From contig JAZDLC010000126.1 in the NCBI GenBank assembly GCA_043802345.1, positions 1 to 23,518 of the forward strand: a stretch of DNA of 23,518 nucleotides, in the 5' to 3' direction. The translations under genes and the position numbers were made by a program. Below, piece by piece: positions 1 through 9,073 of this stretch. The notes under the pieces were generated by a model. It saw only the letters and a program-made list of their open reading frames with translations, did no database searches and had not been told where the DNA came from. Every line of letters begins with the position of its first letter. Position 1 is the stretch's first letter. The DNA comes from JAZDLC01 sp043802345 (GTDB taxonomy: Bacteria > Planctomycetota > B15-G4 > JADJEK01).

Positions 1-477
1 GCACGAGTACGCGCACGACTGCACCTCACCGGCCGGCGACCGCGCCCTGCTCATCGCATCCATGTTTGGAGGGACCACCTCTTTGAATCCATCGTTCGTC
101 CCCACCTTCCGTACCCGCCCCCCCAAAAAAACGACGCGCTCCACCCCCCTTCCAGCCATCGAAAGAACGATGCGGTAGCTCTCGGACGCGCTTCCAGGGC
201 GGGCCGGAAAGAAACCCCAACCAGGAGTCACCCTGGACCCATCATTCCCCAAACCCGCGCCCAACCACTCGCCTTCCCCCCCCAGCAGGACACCGCCCGT
301 TCGTCGTGCCCGGAGCGCACCCGTCCCCTCCCAGATCCCGGCCCGCCCAGGAAGCACGCCCGAGAGCCACCCAGATCCCTCACCCCAACCCTGGACCCGA
401 GCCGCTCACACAGACCACATCGCAGCGAACCCGCACCCGAACGGAGAGGCTCTCCGGACCCGGTTCGCCCTCCCGCC
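1..477. other. Left flank with no confident gene
   Basis: No convincing complete gene is visible. The first 60 or so bases show coding-like third-position G/C bias in two ways. One is a plus frame containing HEYAH that ends at a TAG at 176-178. The other is a minus frame opening at an ATG near position 62 and leaving the window. Neither is long enough to decide. The rest is C-rich, with several homopolymer C runs and an A run at 125-131, and reads as intergenic sequence behind the RND permease gene. Confidence 0.5.
427..466 (-). terminator. Possible terminator hairpin behind the four-gene operon
   Basis: A perfect CGGAGA/TCTCCG stem with a 3-nt loop (442-456) sits inside an outer GAACC/GGTTC pairing (427-431 with 462-466). 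It begins 12 bases past the TGA of the RND permease gene. No U-tract follows, so it may be an intrinsic terminator of the GC-rich type, an mRNA-end stabiliser, or chance pairing in GC-rich DNA. Confidence 0.3.
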
Positions 478-3400
478 TCACATTTCCGTCGATCCCGCCC
501 CCCGGACCCCGGGCTTCACCCGCAGGATGACCCCGTACAGCACCGGCAGCACGAACAGCACCAGGGCCGTCGCGAACGCCAGGCCGCTGATGACCGCGAT
601 GGCGAGGGGGCGCCACATCGGTCCGCCCGAGTGATAGAGCACCGCCATGCTGGCCAGGGCGCAGAGTGAAGTCAGCAGGATCGGCCGCAGGCGGTGGGCG
701 GCGCTCTCGATCAGGACTTCGCGCGACGCCTCGCCGTTCTCTTCCAGGCGGCTGCGGATGCTGGCCAGAAGCACGATGGCGTTGTTGACCACGATGCCCG
801 CCAGCGCCGTCATCCCCACCAACGTCATGAAACTGAACGGCTGACCGGAAAGAAGCAGCCCGAAGGCGACCCCAGTGAACGAGAGCGGGATGGTCAGGAG
901 TATCAGGGCCGTGTCGATCAGCGACCGGGATTGGAGCAGGAGGCAGAGCAGCACGAGCAAGAGAGCCCACGGCATCTTGTCGAGGATCGCGCGGTTGGCT
1001 CTCTCCGCGGCGGCGGACAGGCCCGCCACCTCGAACGACAGCTCCGGATGCGCCTCACGGATCGTGCCGAGCCACCCGTCGATCTCGATCTCCTGTCGCA
1101 GCGCCCGATCCGGGTCGGACGTTTCCGCCCGGACGGTGATGCACGGCATGCCGTGCTTGCGCCCCCGCACCGGGTACTCGAAGAGCTGCTTGCTCTCGGC
1201 CACCTCGTACAAGAGCGCCGCGTCCCCCTTTTCCGGGTAGACGTAGGCGTCGGCCAGCGCCTCCTGCCAGTTCGCGCGCGCGCTCCTGGCGCGCAGCAGA
1301 ACCGGAATGCGCCGGCCGTTCTCCCGCAGATCGAACAGAGGCAGCCCGTGGATCACGGTGTGCATGGCGGCGCTCAGGTCGGCCACCGTCAGGTCCTTTT
1401 CTGCCAGCGCCTCACGATTCGGCAGGACGCGCAGCTTGGCGATCGGCCGCTCCCAGTCGCAGGAGACGTTGACGAGGCCGGTCTCCTCGAGATGCTTCGA
1501 GACTTCCGCGCCGGCCGCCAGGATCGCCTCCTCCTTGCCGCTGATCTCGACCCGGATCGGCCACTCGAGCTGCGCGCCGAGCCGGACCGGTCTGAGGCGC
1601 AGGCGCGCGCCGCCGTGCGGCAGCGCCATCCACTCGCGCAGCCTTTCCGACAGGTCCGACGCGGACCGGTCCGGATCGAGCTTCAGCAGAACCTGGGCGT
1701 AGTGTGGCGCGAACTCCCGGTACGGAATGCTGGCCTGGAATTGCGGCGCGGAACGGCCGATGAATGTCGCAAAGTGGCTAAGCGCGCTGTCCTCCCGCGA
1801 CTTCTCCTGATTCAGCACACTGTCCAGATCGCTGGTGACCTGGGCCGTGCGCGCCAGCTCGGTGCCGTGAGGGAACTCGACTTCCAGCAGCCAGAGGGCG
1901 CGGCTCGAGGCCGGAAAGAAGATCTGATCGCTGGTCTTCAGCAACTGATAGCCGCCGAAACAGAGCCCCCCCACCAGCAGGACGAGCGGGATGAAAAGCG
2001 GGAAGCTCCGGGCCAGAATCCGCTTGTACATCTCTTCCAGCAGGGGAGTCCGGGTCGATGCCCGCGGCCTGGCCCTGGACAGAAGGAGCGGCGTGACCAG
2101 GAAGCAGAAGGTCAATGACACGCTGAGCGAGATCAACACCACCCAGAACAGCGAATCGACATACTCTCCGACCGGGTCACCGGTGAGAACCACAGGCAGG
2201 AAGCCGGCCGCCGTGGTCGCCGCGGCCGCCAGCAGCGGACCGAGCAGCTCGCGACTCGCACGCCGGACGGCGCCCGCATGCGCCTCGCCCATCTGCTTGA
2301 GCCGCTGAATCCGCTCCACCGCCACGGTGTGGTTGTCGACCAGCAGGCCGAGCACCAGGATGAAGCTCGACATCGTCACCGCGTCGAGGCCGAATCCCGC
2401 CGCGCCCAGGATCACGAAGCTGGAGAGCACCACGAACGGCAGCACCACCGCGACCGCGAGACCGGCGCGCAGGCCGAGCACCAGCAGCAGGAGCACGACG
2501 ATGGCGACAAAGCTCTGCAGCAGGTTGACGCGAAAGCGGCCGATCTCCTGCTCCACCATCTCCGGCTGGAACACCAGCAGTTCGCAGCTCTCGGGGTGCG
2601 CCCGCCGGAACTCCGCCACCGCCGCGCGCACCGTCTGGGCGAACGCCTCGATCGACACCCCCTCGGCGCGGTAGACCGCCAGGGCGATCGCGCGCCGGCC
2701 GGCCGCGGTCACCCGGTCGATGGCAGGCTCCAGCGGCTTCCTCTTCACGTCGAGCAGGCGGCTCAAGGCCACCGGCCGGCCATCGCTCGGATCGCGCACC
2801 GGGAGCCTTTCCAGCTCAGAGAAGTCGCGGATGCGCGACACCGTCTCGACCGGCGCGATCGAACCGTCCTCGCGGAAGTACGCGCCCGGCGTGGTGATAT
2901 GCTGCGCGCGCAGGTACTCGCGCAGCTTCAGCGGCGTCATGCCGGTGCCGGCCAGCTCCTTGTCGTCGTAGCTGAGCACGATCTGCTCGCGCGGCAACCC
3001 CACCTGTTCCAGATGGGCCACCTCCGTGCATCGCTCCAGACGTTCCGCCAGGAGAAGCGCCTGCTCCACGGGCGCCTGGTCGGCCCCATCGGGCCGCGCC
3101 AGCGTGATCAGCGCCTCCGCCCATCTCTCCTCTGGGCGCCGCAGGTACGGCCCTTCCAGGCCGATGAAGTCCGCAGAAAGCTCGCTGCGCAGCCTCTCCA
3201 GGCGCGCCTCGATGCTGCTCCAGGCGGCGCCGGATCGCGCCGCCCGCGCCTCGCACTCGGTGACGATCAGGGTCACACCGTCCTGCGTCTCGCTGCGGCA
3301 CTCCAGGACCTCCGGGAGTGCCAGCAGAGCCTTCTCGATCGGTTCGGTAAGGACCTCTTCCAGCTCGGCCGCGTTGACTCCCGGCAGCCACGCGTCGACC

Positions 3401-3534
3401 ACGCCATGGCGCGCCGCGACCTCCGGCTCGAGCTGACGCGGCATCTCCCGGTAAGCGTGGATTCCGGCCAGCCCCAGGGCCAGGATTGCCAGGATCAGCG
3501 CGGGGCGGCGGACCGTGCGCGCGGCGACCTTCAC
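478..3534 (-). CDS. RND-family efflux transporter permease (AcrB/HAE1-like)
   Basis: This 1018-residue inner-membrane permease has the normal family length and would export substrates by proton antiport through an adaptor and outer-membrane channel. TM1 is at about residues 11-28. TM2-TM6 fall around 340-490, a porter/docking half at 530-840 and TM8-TM12 at 855-1005. The TM4 motif is LLVDNHTVAVERI (D400, N401), where AcrB has D407-D408. The TM10 motif is GIVVNNAIVLL, with N917 where AcrB has K940. This DN/NN pattern, as I recall it, occurs in some RND subfamilies, so the relay is not necessarily dead. The GTG start overlaps the upstream TGA by 4 bp, and GGAGAAGG lies just before it. It is last of four co-directional genes. 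No adaptor gene adjoins it; an RND adaptor gene lies at the far right of the window. Confidence 0.93.
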   Translation of the reverse strand: MKVAARTVRRPALILAILALGLAGIHAYREMPRQLEPEVAARHGVVDAWLPGVNAAELEEVLTEPIEKALLALPEVLECRSETQDGVTLIVTECEARAARSGAAWSSIEARLERLRSELSADFIGLEGPYLRRPEERWAEALITLARPDGADQAPVEQALLLAERLERCTEVAHLEQVGLPREQIVLSYDDKELAGTGMTPLKLREYLRAQHITTPGAYFREDGSIAPVETVSRIRDFSELERLPVRDPSDGRPVALSRLLDVKRKPLEPAIDRVTAAGRRAIALAVYRAEGVSIEAFAQTVRAAVAEFRRAHPESCELLVFQPEMVEQEIGRFRVNLLQSFVAIVVLLLLVLGLRAGLAVAVVLPFVVLSSFVILGAAGFGLDAVTMSSFILVLGLLVDNHTVAVERIQRLKQMGEAHAGAVRRASRELLGPLLAAAATTAAGFLPVVLTGDPVGEYVDSLFWVVLISLSVSLTFCFLVTPLLLSRARPRASTRTPLLEEMYKRILARSFPLFIPLVLLVGGLCFGGYQLLKTSDQIFFPASSRALWLLEVEFPHGTELARTAQVTSDLDSVLNQEKSREDSALSHFATFIGRSAPQFQASIPYREFAPHYAQVLLKLDPDRSASDLSERLREWMALPHGGARLRLRPVRLGAQLEWPIRVEISGKEEAILAAGAEVSKHLEETGLVNVSCDWERPIAKLRVLPNREALAEKDLTVADLSAAMHTVIHGLPLFDLRENGRRIPVLLRARSARANWQEALADAYVYPEKGDAALLYEVAESKQLFEYPVRGRKHGMPCITVRAETSDPDRALRQEIEIDGWLGTIREAHPELSFEVAGLSAAAERANRAILDKMPWALLLVLLCLLLQSRSLIDTALILLTIPLSFTGVAFGLLLSGQPFSFMTLVGMTALAGIVVNNAIVLLASIRSRLEENGEASREVLIESAAHRLRPILLTSLCALASMAVLYHSGGPMWRPLAIAVISGLAFATALVLFVLPVLYGVILRVKPGVRGAGSTEM

Positions 3535-5846
3535 TCCTTCTCTCCGGGCTTCTCCTGCGGATAGAGCAGCACCCGGTCATGGCAGAGCAGCACCAGATCG
3601 CTGCGCCCATCACCGGTGAAGTCACCCACCAGCATCTCCCGCGGCTGGATCGCCCCGCCACCAGTGTTGCCACGATTGAAGCGGTTCTGCTCGAAGATCG
3701 TGAAGAACAGCGCGTTGGTCCAGGCAGCGCCGCAGCCCCCCTTCAGGACCTCGAGCACATGACGGGTCGTGTCCACCGCGATGATCTCCTGGCTGCCGTC
3801 GCCGTTCAGATCGCCCACGGTGAAGCGGGAATACTCGACCTCTTCCAGATCGGTGCGGTAGCTCCTCGGCCGCGCGCTCGCGTCTCCGCCCAGCTCGCGG
3901 GGCGGCACCGACCAGAAGCGGTCCTTGCCGAAGAACAGCAGGCGGCGCCCGGCATTCCCCTTGAGGTCGGCCTGAGTCACCCGCACCAGGCCGATCGGCG
4001 CCAGATCGAGGGAATCGCGGTAGCTGTAGAGGCCGGCGGCGTCGCGCGCCATGACCTGCATGCGCGCCTCATCGGCGAAGTACGACAGCAGTTCCGAAGT
4101 TCCATCGCCATCGAGGTCGAACAGGATCGGTCCCGACAGTTCGTCAAGGCTGCTGCGGGCGTTCGCCTGATCGACGATCTCGAGCGCGCCGTCCCCCTTG
4201 ATCCGGTACGCCCGCACGAACCCCTTGCCGGCGACGAGCATTTCCGACTTGCCGTCCCCGGTGAAGTCGCCGACCCCGAAGCTCTTTGGCAGCACCCCCT
4301 CGAACTGGCTCGTGCGCAGCGAGTCCTCCTCCCCGATCTCGCGGAACGAGTCCTCCTCCTTGACGAACAGCCGCGTGGCCTCGCGGGGGATGAACATGAC
4401 CAGATCGGGCGCGCCGTCATCGTTCAAATCCTGCGCCAGCAGGGCGGTCGGACTGCGCTTGATGGCGCCGAGCTTGACCGGCTTGCCGCCGACCCATTCG
4501 CCGCCCGAGAAGCGGAGCAGTTCGAGATTGAAGCGGCGGCCGTCCTTGGTGGCGACGATCACCTCGGAAGCGCCGTCTGCATCCAGATCGGCGCCCACCG
4601 CCACCAGCGGAGTGCCCGGGACGGCGAGGTTCTCCGGAAAGCTCAGGCGCCCGCTTGCCTCCATGCGGGAGATGCCGACCATCCCTTCCTTCTCGCTACA
4701 GACCAGGAGAGCGTCGCGCTCCGCTCCCGCGAGCCGGAGCACTGCGATGGAGGAGATGCCTTGCAGCGACGGGTATTCCCGGGGCCGCCGGAACTCGCCG
4801 CTGTCATCCTGGACATAGAGGTAGACCGCCGCGCCATCGGTATCCGCCACCGCCACGTCAAGCCGGCCGTCCCCGTCGAAATCGCCGACCGCGTAGAGCG
4901 ACGGGTCGACTCCCGACTTGGGCACCGGGTAGCTCCGGATTGCGAGCGACTTGCGGTGCGCTCGCACCCCCGCCTCCTTCGTCAGCGGCGTGAACTGCAG
5001 TTCGGAGCGGGTCCGCTTGATGGTGATCAGTTCGATCGATCCGTCCTCGCACGGCAACACCTCCCAATCGGCGGAGCCGACCGGCACCGGCACGCCCAGT
5101 TCCGGACCGAAGCCGCCCGTCTGATCCTGGTAGCGCACTCTGAGCGCTCGCTCGCTGCTCTCCGCCATGTAGGCGAGGTCGGGCAACTGGTCGCCGTTCA
5201 GGTCCTTCACCTCGAGCCGCTGCGGATTCTCCTCGCTGACCCGGTACTCATCCGGCCGCGGAAAGGTGTCGGCCGCGCCCTTCAGGCGAAACAGCAGGAC
5301 CGCCTGAGTGGTCAGGGCAATCAGGTCGTCGCGTCCGTCCCGATCGACGTCGGCGATCGCCAGGGAGCCGACGTTGGCGCTCGGCATGTCGCGGTCGTAC
5401 GTCCACTCGTCGTCGAACTGGCCGGCTCCGGTCTGGAGCTTCACCGCCAGGCGATCCCGCTTGCCGGTGTAGACCAGGTCGGCGCGCCCGTCTCCGTTCA
5501 CATCCAGGATGGCGCAGTCGTACATGTAGTCGCCGGTGGTCACGCTCTCCTTCAGGAACGGCGCGTCCTCGATGATCGGTTCCCACCGCGGCGAGGGCAG
5601 CTTGGTCCTGGCCGCCTCCTTCAGTTCGGCCGGCGTCCGCTGATAGAGCAGATCGATCTGCGCGTGGTCATTGTTGATCACGGCGAGATCCTGACGGCCG
5701 TCACCGTCGAGGTCACCCGCGCTGAGGCCACGGCTGCTCGAGTCGACCTTGGCAACCCGGGGGCCGGTCAGGCGATACGGGTTATCGGCGAGGCAGGGGG
5801 CAACCTGGATGCTGAGCAGGGCCAGCAGGACGAGCGATCGGTTCAT
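3531..5846 (-). CDS. Secreted FG-GAP/VCBS repeat beta-propeller protein
   Basis: This protein of 771 residues begins with a clear signal peptide (MNRSLVLLALLSIQ, hydrophobic to about residue 17, then CLADNP). It carries at least 11 calcium-loop repeats of the form DxDGDGxxDLxxx, for example GDLDGDGRQDLAVI, LDVNGDGRADLVYT, GDFDGDGRLDVAVA, QDLNDDGAPDLVMF and GDFTGDGRSDLVLL. One or two more are degenerate. Such repeats fold into beta-propeller blades, usually in exported adhesion or scaffold proteins. I prefer the ATG at 5846 because the signal peptide starts there; an in-frame TTG at 5867 would add seven residues and overlap the upstream gene. The gap to the upstream stop is 10 bp, and the 3' end overlaps the RND permease start by 4 bp, which implies translational coupling. 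Ligand and partner are unknown. Confidence 0.9.
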   Translation of the reverse strand: MNRSLVLLALLSIQVAPCLADNPYRLTGPRVAKVDSSSRGLSAGDLDGDGRQDLAVINNDHAQIDLLYQRTPAELKEAARTKLPSPRWEPIIEDAPFLKESVTTGDYMYDCAILDVNGDGRADLVYTGKRDRLAVKLQTGAGQFDDEWTYDRDMPSANVGSLAIADVDRDGRDDLIALTTQAVLLFRLKGAADTFPRPDEYRVSEENPQRLEVKDLNGDQLPDLAYMAESSERALRVRYQDQTGGFGPELGVPVPVGSADWEVLPCEDGSIELITIKRTRSELQFTPLTKEAGVRAHRKSLAIRSYPVPKSGVDPSLYAVGDFDGDGRLDVAVADTDGAAVYLYVQDDSGEFRRPREYPSLQGISSIAVLRLAGAERDALLVCSEKEGMVGISRMEASGRLSFPENLAVPGTPLVAVGADLDADGASEVIVATKDGRRFNLELLRFSGGEWVGGKPVKLGAIKRSPTALLAQDLNDDGAPDLVMFIPREATRLFVKEEDSFREIGEEDSLRTSQFEGVLPKSFGVGDFTGDGKSEMLVAGKGFVRAYRIKGDGALEIVDQANARSSLDELSGPILFDLDGDGTSELLSYFADEARMQVMARDAAGLYSYRDSLDLAPIGLVRVTQADLKGNAGRRLLFFGKDRFWSVPPRELGGDASARPRSYRTDLEEVEYSRFTVGDLNGDGSQEIIAVDTTRHVLEVLKGGCGAAWTNALFFTIFEQNRFNRGNTGGGAIQPREMLVGDFTGDGRSDLVLLCHDRVLLYPQEKPGEKE

Positions 5847-5856
5847 GCGCGGGCTC

Positions 5857-7704
5857 TTACTGTTCAAGGTTCTTGCGAAGCAGCATGCGCTGCACGTATG
5901 CGTTCTGGGTCTTGTACGTCTTGGAGACGACGTAGTACTTGATGTCGCTCACGTCCGGCAGTTCGTTGATCAGCTTCTGCACTTCCATCAGCTCGCTCAT
6001 CTTCGGCGGATCGCCTCCCCTGGAGGCCCGGATCTGAATCGCCGTTTCCGTGGAACGCAGCAGGTTGGTGAGCATGTCGGCGACATTCACATATCCGATC
6101 GAAACCACGTTCTCGCTCGGCATCTCCTCGAAGGCTGCCATGAGATCGGGATCGTCCAGCAGCGACTCGCCCGGGTTCTTGATGTGGGCGATGAGGTTCT
6201 CGACCATCTTGGTCTTGCCGAGGGCGGCCACCAGGTAGTTTTCCACCACGGCGTACGACAGCACCGGATCGGAGCCGCCCATCGCCACGGCGAACGGCAT
6301 CGGAATGACGTTGATCCGCTCGTTCATGAACTCGACCGGGTCCTCCTCCGCCAGCTCCTCTCCCAGTTCATCGAGGGTTTCGGCGAGCGACTGGGGATCT
6401 TTCACGCGAATGACGTACGCCTGGGTCGGCAGGTCGTCCGGCCCGGCCACCGTCGCTTCCGGGTAGCCGAGCATCTCCACGACCAGGCCGCCGAAGTTGT
6501 TCAGCACGGTGTCTCGCAGCTTGAATCCGCCCCGCTCGATCCCCGCAATCTTCATCTGCAGCAGCTTGTGCCCGAACGGCGAGGCGTGCAGCAGCATCTT
6601 GTCGAACTTCTCGTACGCCGCCGACAGGTCGAAGGCGGTGATCGAGGCGGAGTGAAAGTCGGAGCTGAAATAGGGAGGGATCTCCACCCCGGCATCGGTG
6701 TACGTCAGCAGCGTGTGCAGCCCGTACTCCGTGTCGGCGAAGGTGAAGCCGAACACCAGGCCCGCCTCGTCATCCTCGACGCGGGCGCCGGCGAACAGGC
6801 TCTTGATCGCGTCCAGCCGCAAGCTCTCGATCAGATCCTCGGCCCGCAGGTACTGCTCGATCCCCCGGCCGAGCTGCTTGATCTGGTACTCGATGAACTG
6901 GTTGACCAGAGGGAGCAGCTCGGAGAGGTTGAAATAGAGCAGCGCGTCCGCCCGGCCGACCGTCTCCCTGGCCTCGACGTACTTCGGATCGTCGCTCAGC
7001 CGGTCCTGCTCCGGCGCGCCCTTCGCGGCCAGATCGACGAAGTCCTCCAGGGTCTCCTTGCGATCGGAAAGGAGCAGGAGATCGTCGACCAGCGCCAGCC
7101 ATGTCGGCTCGTCCACTTTCCCCTCGGTATCTTCCGTCTCGAGCGAGTAGAGCCTCGTCCCCTCGAACTCCTCGATCACCACCTGCGCGCGGTGGACCTT
7201 CTCATCCTCCGCGACCAGCTTGGCGACGTTCTCGAGCAGCTCCTCGAACCGTTCCCTCGTTCCGCCGAAATCGGCCATCATCACCATGCCGCGGCCGATC
7301 TCGAAGCGCAGTTCCACTTTCGTCTTGACGTCGCCGCCCCGGCCGGCGGTCTCGACCTCGCTCTCCTTCAGGAGGATCTCCGGAATCGCGAACATCACCC
7401 TGCCGTTCAGGAGCCGGGCGATCTCATTCTCCTCGAGGTCGAGCGCCAGCAGGAAGTCCTTGTCCTTGAGCCCGCCGAGCATCTCGGTGGCGCCCTCGAA
7501 CGCCTGCTGCACCGCCTCATGCTCCAGCAGGGTCATGCAGGCGCCATCCACGTCGAGGGTGAACGCCTTGCTCAGGTTGTCCACGCTCAGGAACACCATG
7601 GTTCCGGAAGGGAGCAACTGGGCGAGGTCGCCCTCCGGAACTTGCGCGGGCGCAAGTGCCATGAGGCTCAGCGCGAAGGTCAAACTGGCGAGTGCTCGCT
7701 TCAT
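5857..7704 (-). CDS. Secreted DUF3352-like protein of unknown function
   Basis: This 615-residue protein has a standard signal peptide (MKRALASLTFALSLMALAPA, then QVPEGD). The mature N-terminus resembles DUF3352-type proteins from planctomycetes: a start of the form LLPSGTMVFLSVDNLSKAF, later EMPSENVVSIGYVNVADML, and alternating amphipathic strands with long charged helices such as VEVRETV-like and EELGEELAEEDPVEFMN stretches. No catalytic motif is recognised, and the family has no established reaction. The ATG at 7704 follows AGAGGA at good spacing and lies 11 bp after the protease stop, so it should be co-transcribed. Its role may be periplasmic or surface-associated with its operon partners. 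The family assignment is by recognition of sequence style and should be treated as tentative. Confidence 0.6.
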   Translation of the reverse strand: MKRALASLTFALSLMALAPAQVPEGDLAQLLPSGTMVFLSVDNLSKAFTLDVDGACMTLLEHEAVQQAFEGATEMLGGLKDKDFLLALDLEENEIARLLNGRVMFAIPEILLKESEVETAGRGGDVKTKVELRFEIGRGMVMMADFGGTRERFEELLENVAKLVAEDEKVHRAQVVIEEFEGTRLYSLETEDTEGKVDEPTWLALVDDLLLLSDRKETLEDFVDLAAKGAPEQDRLSDDPKYVEARETVGRADALLYFNLSELLPLVNQFIEYQIKQLGRGIEQYLRAEDLIESLRLDAIKSLFAGARVEDDEAGLVFGFTFADTEYGLHTLLTYTDAGVEIPPYFSSDFHSASITAFDLSAAYEKFDKMLLHASPFGHKLLQMKIAGIERGGFKLRDTVLNNFGGLVVEMLGYPEATVAGPDDLPTQAYVIRVKDPQSLAETLDELGEELAEEDPVEFMNERINVIPMPFAVAMGGSDPVLSYAVVENYLVAALGKTKMVENLIAHIKNPGESLLDDPDLMAAFEEMPSENVVSIGYVNVADMLTNLLRSTETAIQIRASRGGDPPKMSELMEVQKLINELPDVSDIKYYVVSKTYKTQNAYVQRMLLRKNLEQ

Positions 7705-7715
7705 GGGATTCCTCT

Positions 7716-8618
7716 TCAGCGCTCGCCCTGTTGGGGCGGCGGGTAGTAGCGGTGACCGCTGTTGGCGTTCAGCGTGTCGAAGGCGTACGCCTCCTGGTTG
7801 TCGAGGAACGCCTTGACCAGATTGACCGGAATGCTGAAGCTCAGTCCCTCCGCGCCCTGCGCCACCGCCTTGAGGGAGTTGACGCCGATCACCTCGCCGG
7901 AGAGGTTGAACAGCGGCCCGCCGCTGTTCCCCGGACTGAGCGCCGCCGTGGTCTGGACGTAGGTCTGGCCGTTGAGCAGCCTTGATTTCAGCGCCACGAT
8001 CCCCTCGCTGAGACTCCGCTCCAGCCCGAGCGGATTGCCGACGGCGAAGACCCCCTCCCCCTGCGTCACGTGGTTGGAGTCGCCGAGCGGTACGGTGACA
8101 AACACCTCCGGCGCGTCCGGCTCGATCTTGAGCAGGGCAAGGTCCAAGAGAGCGCTGCTCGCCACGATGCGGATCTTCTTGTACTCATCCTTGCGCAGCC
8201 CGTCGGTGGCCTGGCGATAGACGATCACGGTCAGCTCGGTCGTCCCCTCAATGACATGATCGTTGGTAATCAGGTACCCCTCCGGATGGATGACGAATCC
8301 GGAACCGAGTCCGACCGGACTGCGCACGAGCACCACCGCCTCCCCCACCTCCTTCACGTTGGCGTCCAGATCCCTCTTCTTGCCGCCGAAGCTCTCGTGA
8401 TAGAGCTGGTCCTTCGTTGTCTTCCTGATTTCGACGATCGCGGTGCGCGGTATGCGCAGCGTCTCGAAGCCCAGGTCGACCTCGACGAACCCGGCCGATT
8501 CCTGCACGGAGTCGGCCCGGATCACGCTGCCGTTCTCGAGCAGCACCCGGTCGGCCTGGGCGGGCGGCGCCCACGAGACGAGAAGACAGATCAGCGCGGG
8601 CGAGATCCGGTACAACAT
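7716..8618 (-). CDS. Exported trypsin-like serine protease (S1C, HtrA-type core, no PDZ)
   Basis: From the ATG at 8618 this is a 300-residue protein with signal peptide MLYRISPALICLLVSWAPPAQA. A short region at about 24-66 has the LLENGSVIRADSV...ETLRIPRTAIVEI pattern of a small SH3-like N-domain. The protease domain follows. H121 lies in TNDHV, D159 in SALLDLALLKI, S232 in SPGNSGGPL, and the GLGSGFVI strand precedes them, so the triad is complete. DegP/DegQ proteins add one or two PDZ domains, but this one ends about 68 residues past the catalytic serine with a proline/glutamine tail, so PDZ is absent. The frame stays open for 54 codons further upstream, but AAGAAGG eight bases before 8618 and the signal peptide decide the start. 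It is first gene of the operon and probably acts in periplasmic quality control or processing of co-encoded exported proteins. Confidence 0.88.
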   Translation of the reverse strand: MLYRISPALICLLVSWAPPAQADRVLLENGSVIRADSVQESAGFVEVDLGFETLRIPRTAIVEIRKTTKDQLYHESFGGKKRDLDANVKEVGEAVVLVRSPVGLGSGFVIHPEGYLITNDHVIEGTTELTVIVYRQATDGLRKDEYKKIRIVASSALLDLALLKIEPDAPEVFVTVPLGDSNHVTQGEGVFAVGNPLGLERSLSEGIVALKSRLLNGQTYVQTTAALSPGNSGGPLFNLSGEVIGVNSLKAVAQGAEGLSFSIPVNLVKAFLDNQEAYAFDTLNANSGHRYYPPPQQGER

Positions 8619-8640
8619 GAGTTCAGCCTTCTTGTAGCTT

Positions 8641-8677
8641 CGAACGGTTCGAGCGGTCCGGCGCGAAACGCCGGACC
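8641..8677 (-). promoter_or_regulatory. Palindrome plus 9-bp hairpin in the protease-operon leader
   Basis: GGTCCGGCG (8655-8663) pairs perfectly with CGCCGGACC (8669-8677) across a CGAAA loop. Next to it is the palindrome CGAAC-G-GTTCG (8641-8651). Both lie 23-59 bases upstream of the protease ATG. They could be an mRNA leader structure, an operator, or, on the opposite strand, a terminator lacking a U-tract. A -35/-10 pair could not be assigned with confidence. Confidence 0.4.
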
Positions 8678-8818
8678 GGGTCAACATGCAATCCGCGTGC
8701 CGGTGCGAAAACGGCACAACCCGGCCCCTGCTCGGCCCACGGCTGCGCGTATCCTGCTCATTCATACCAATCTGACACAAGCAGGGGGACCGAAGACGGG
8801 GCCTTCGCCCGGAGAGGG

Positions 8819-9073
8819 CAGCCCGGCGGGTACGGTTTCATCCTCCTCGGCTTCTTCCGGGACGCCCAACCCCTGGTCCTCGGCTGCACTCTGAACATCA
8901 GGCCGCTTCTCTTTGCCGTCAGCACGCCACCCCTCTCCGCTACAGGCAGCATCAGCCTGGCCGTGACGGTCCCTCCCGGCACGGTGTTCCATTCTGCGAC
9001 AATGCAGGCGTTCGCGGGCGTCGGCGGTGCCGGCTACGGCAACAGCAGGGGGATCGAGCTCACGGTTCAGTAA
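8819..9073 (+). pseudogene. Orphan C-terminal fragment of a secreted protein
   Basis: An 85-codon plus-strand frame ending in TAA at 9071-9073 reads as the end of an exported planctomycete-type protein. It has GYGFILLGFFRDAQPLVLGC, then TLNIRPLLFAVSTPPL, a TGSISLAVTVPPGTVFHSAT stretch, MQAFAGVGGAGYGNSRGIEL and final TVQ. As I recall, the pattern of a GFxLLGF strand, a single cysteine, a VPPGT turn, an MQAF strand and a final xLTVQ matches C-terminal modules of large secreted proteins in high-GC planctomycetes. No plausible start or upstream domain precedes it, so it is a remnant left by deletion. The ATG inside it would give only a short product and has no clear ribosome-binding site. Confidence 0.5.

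Noticed and set aside
694..7746. Long plus-strand open frames opposite the minus-strand operon, some over 400 codons
   Set aside because: They are antisense to well-recognised proteins, are rich in R, H, Q and A as expected for reverse reading of high-GC genes, and show no domains or ribosome-binding sites.
8619..8780. 54-residue N-terminal extension of the protease from a start at 8780
   Set aside because: The extension is Arg-rich and not signal-like, while the ATG at 8618 has a good ribosome-binding site and a signal peptide.
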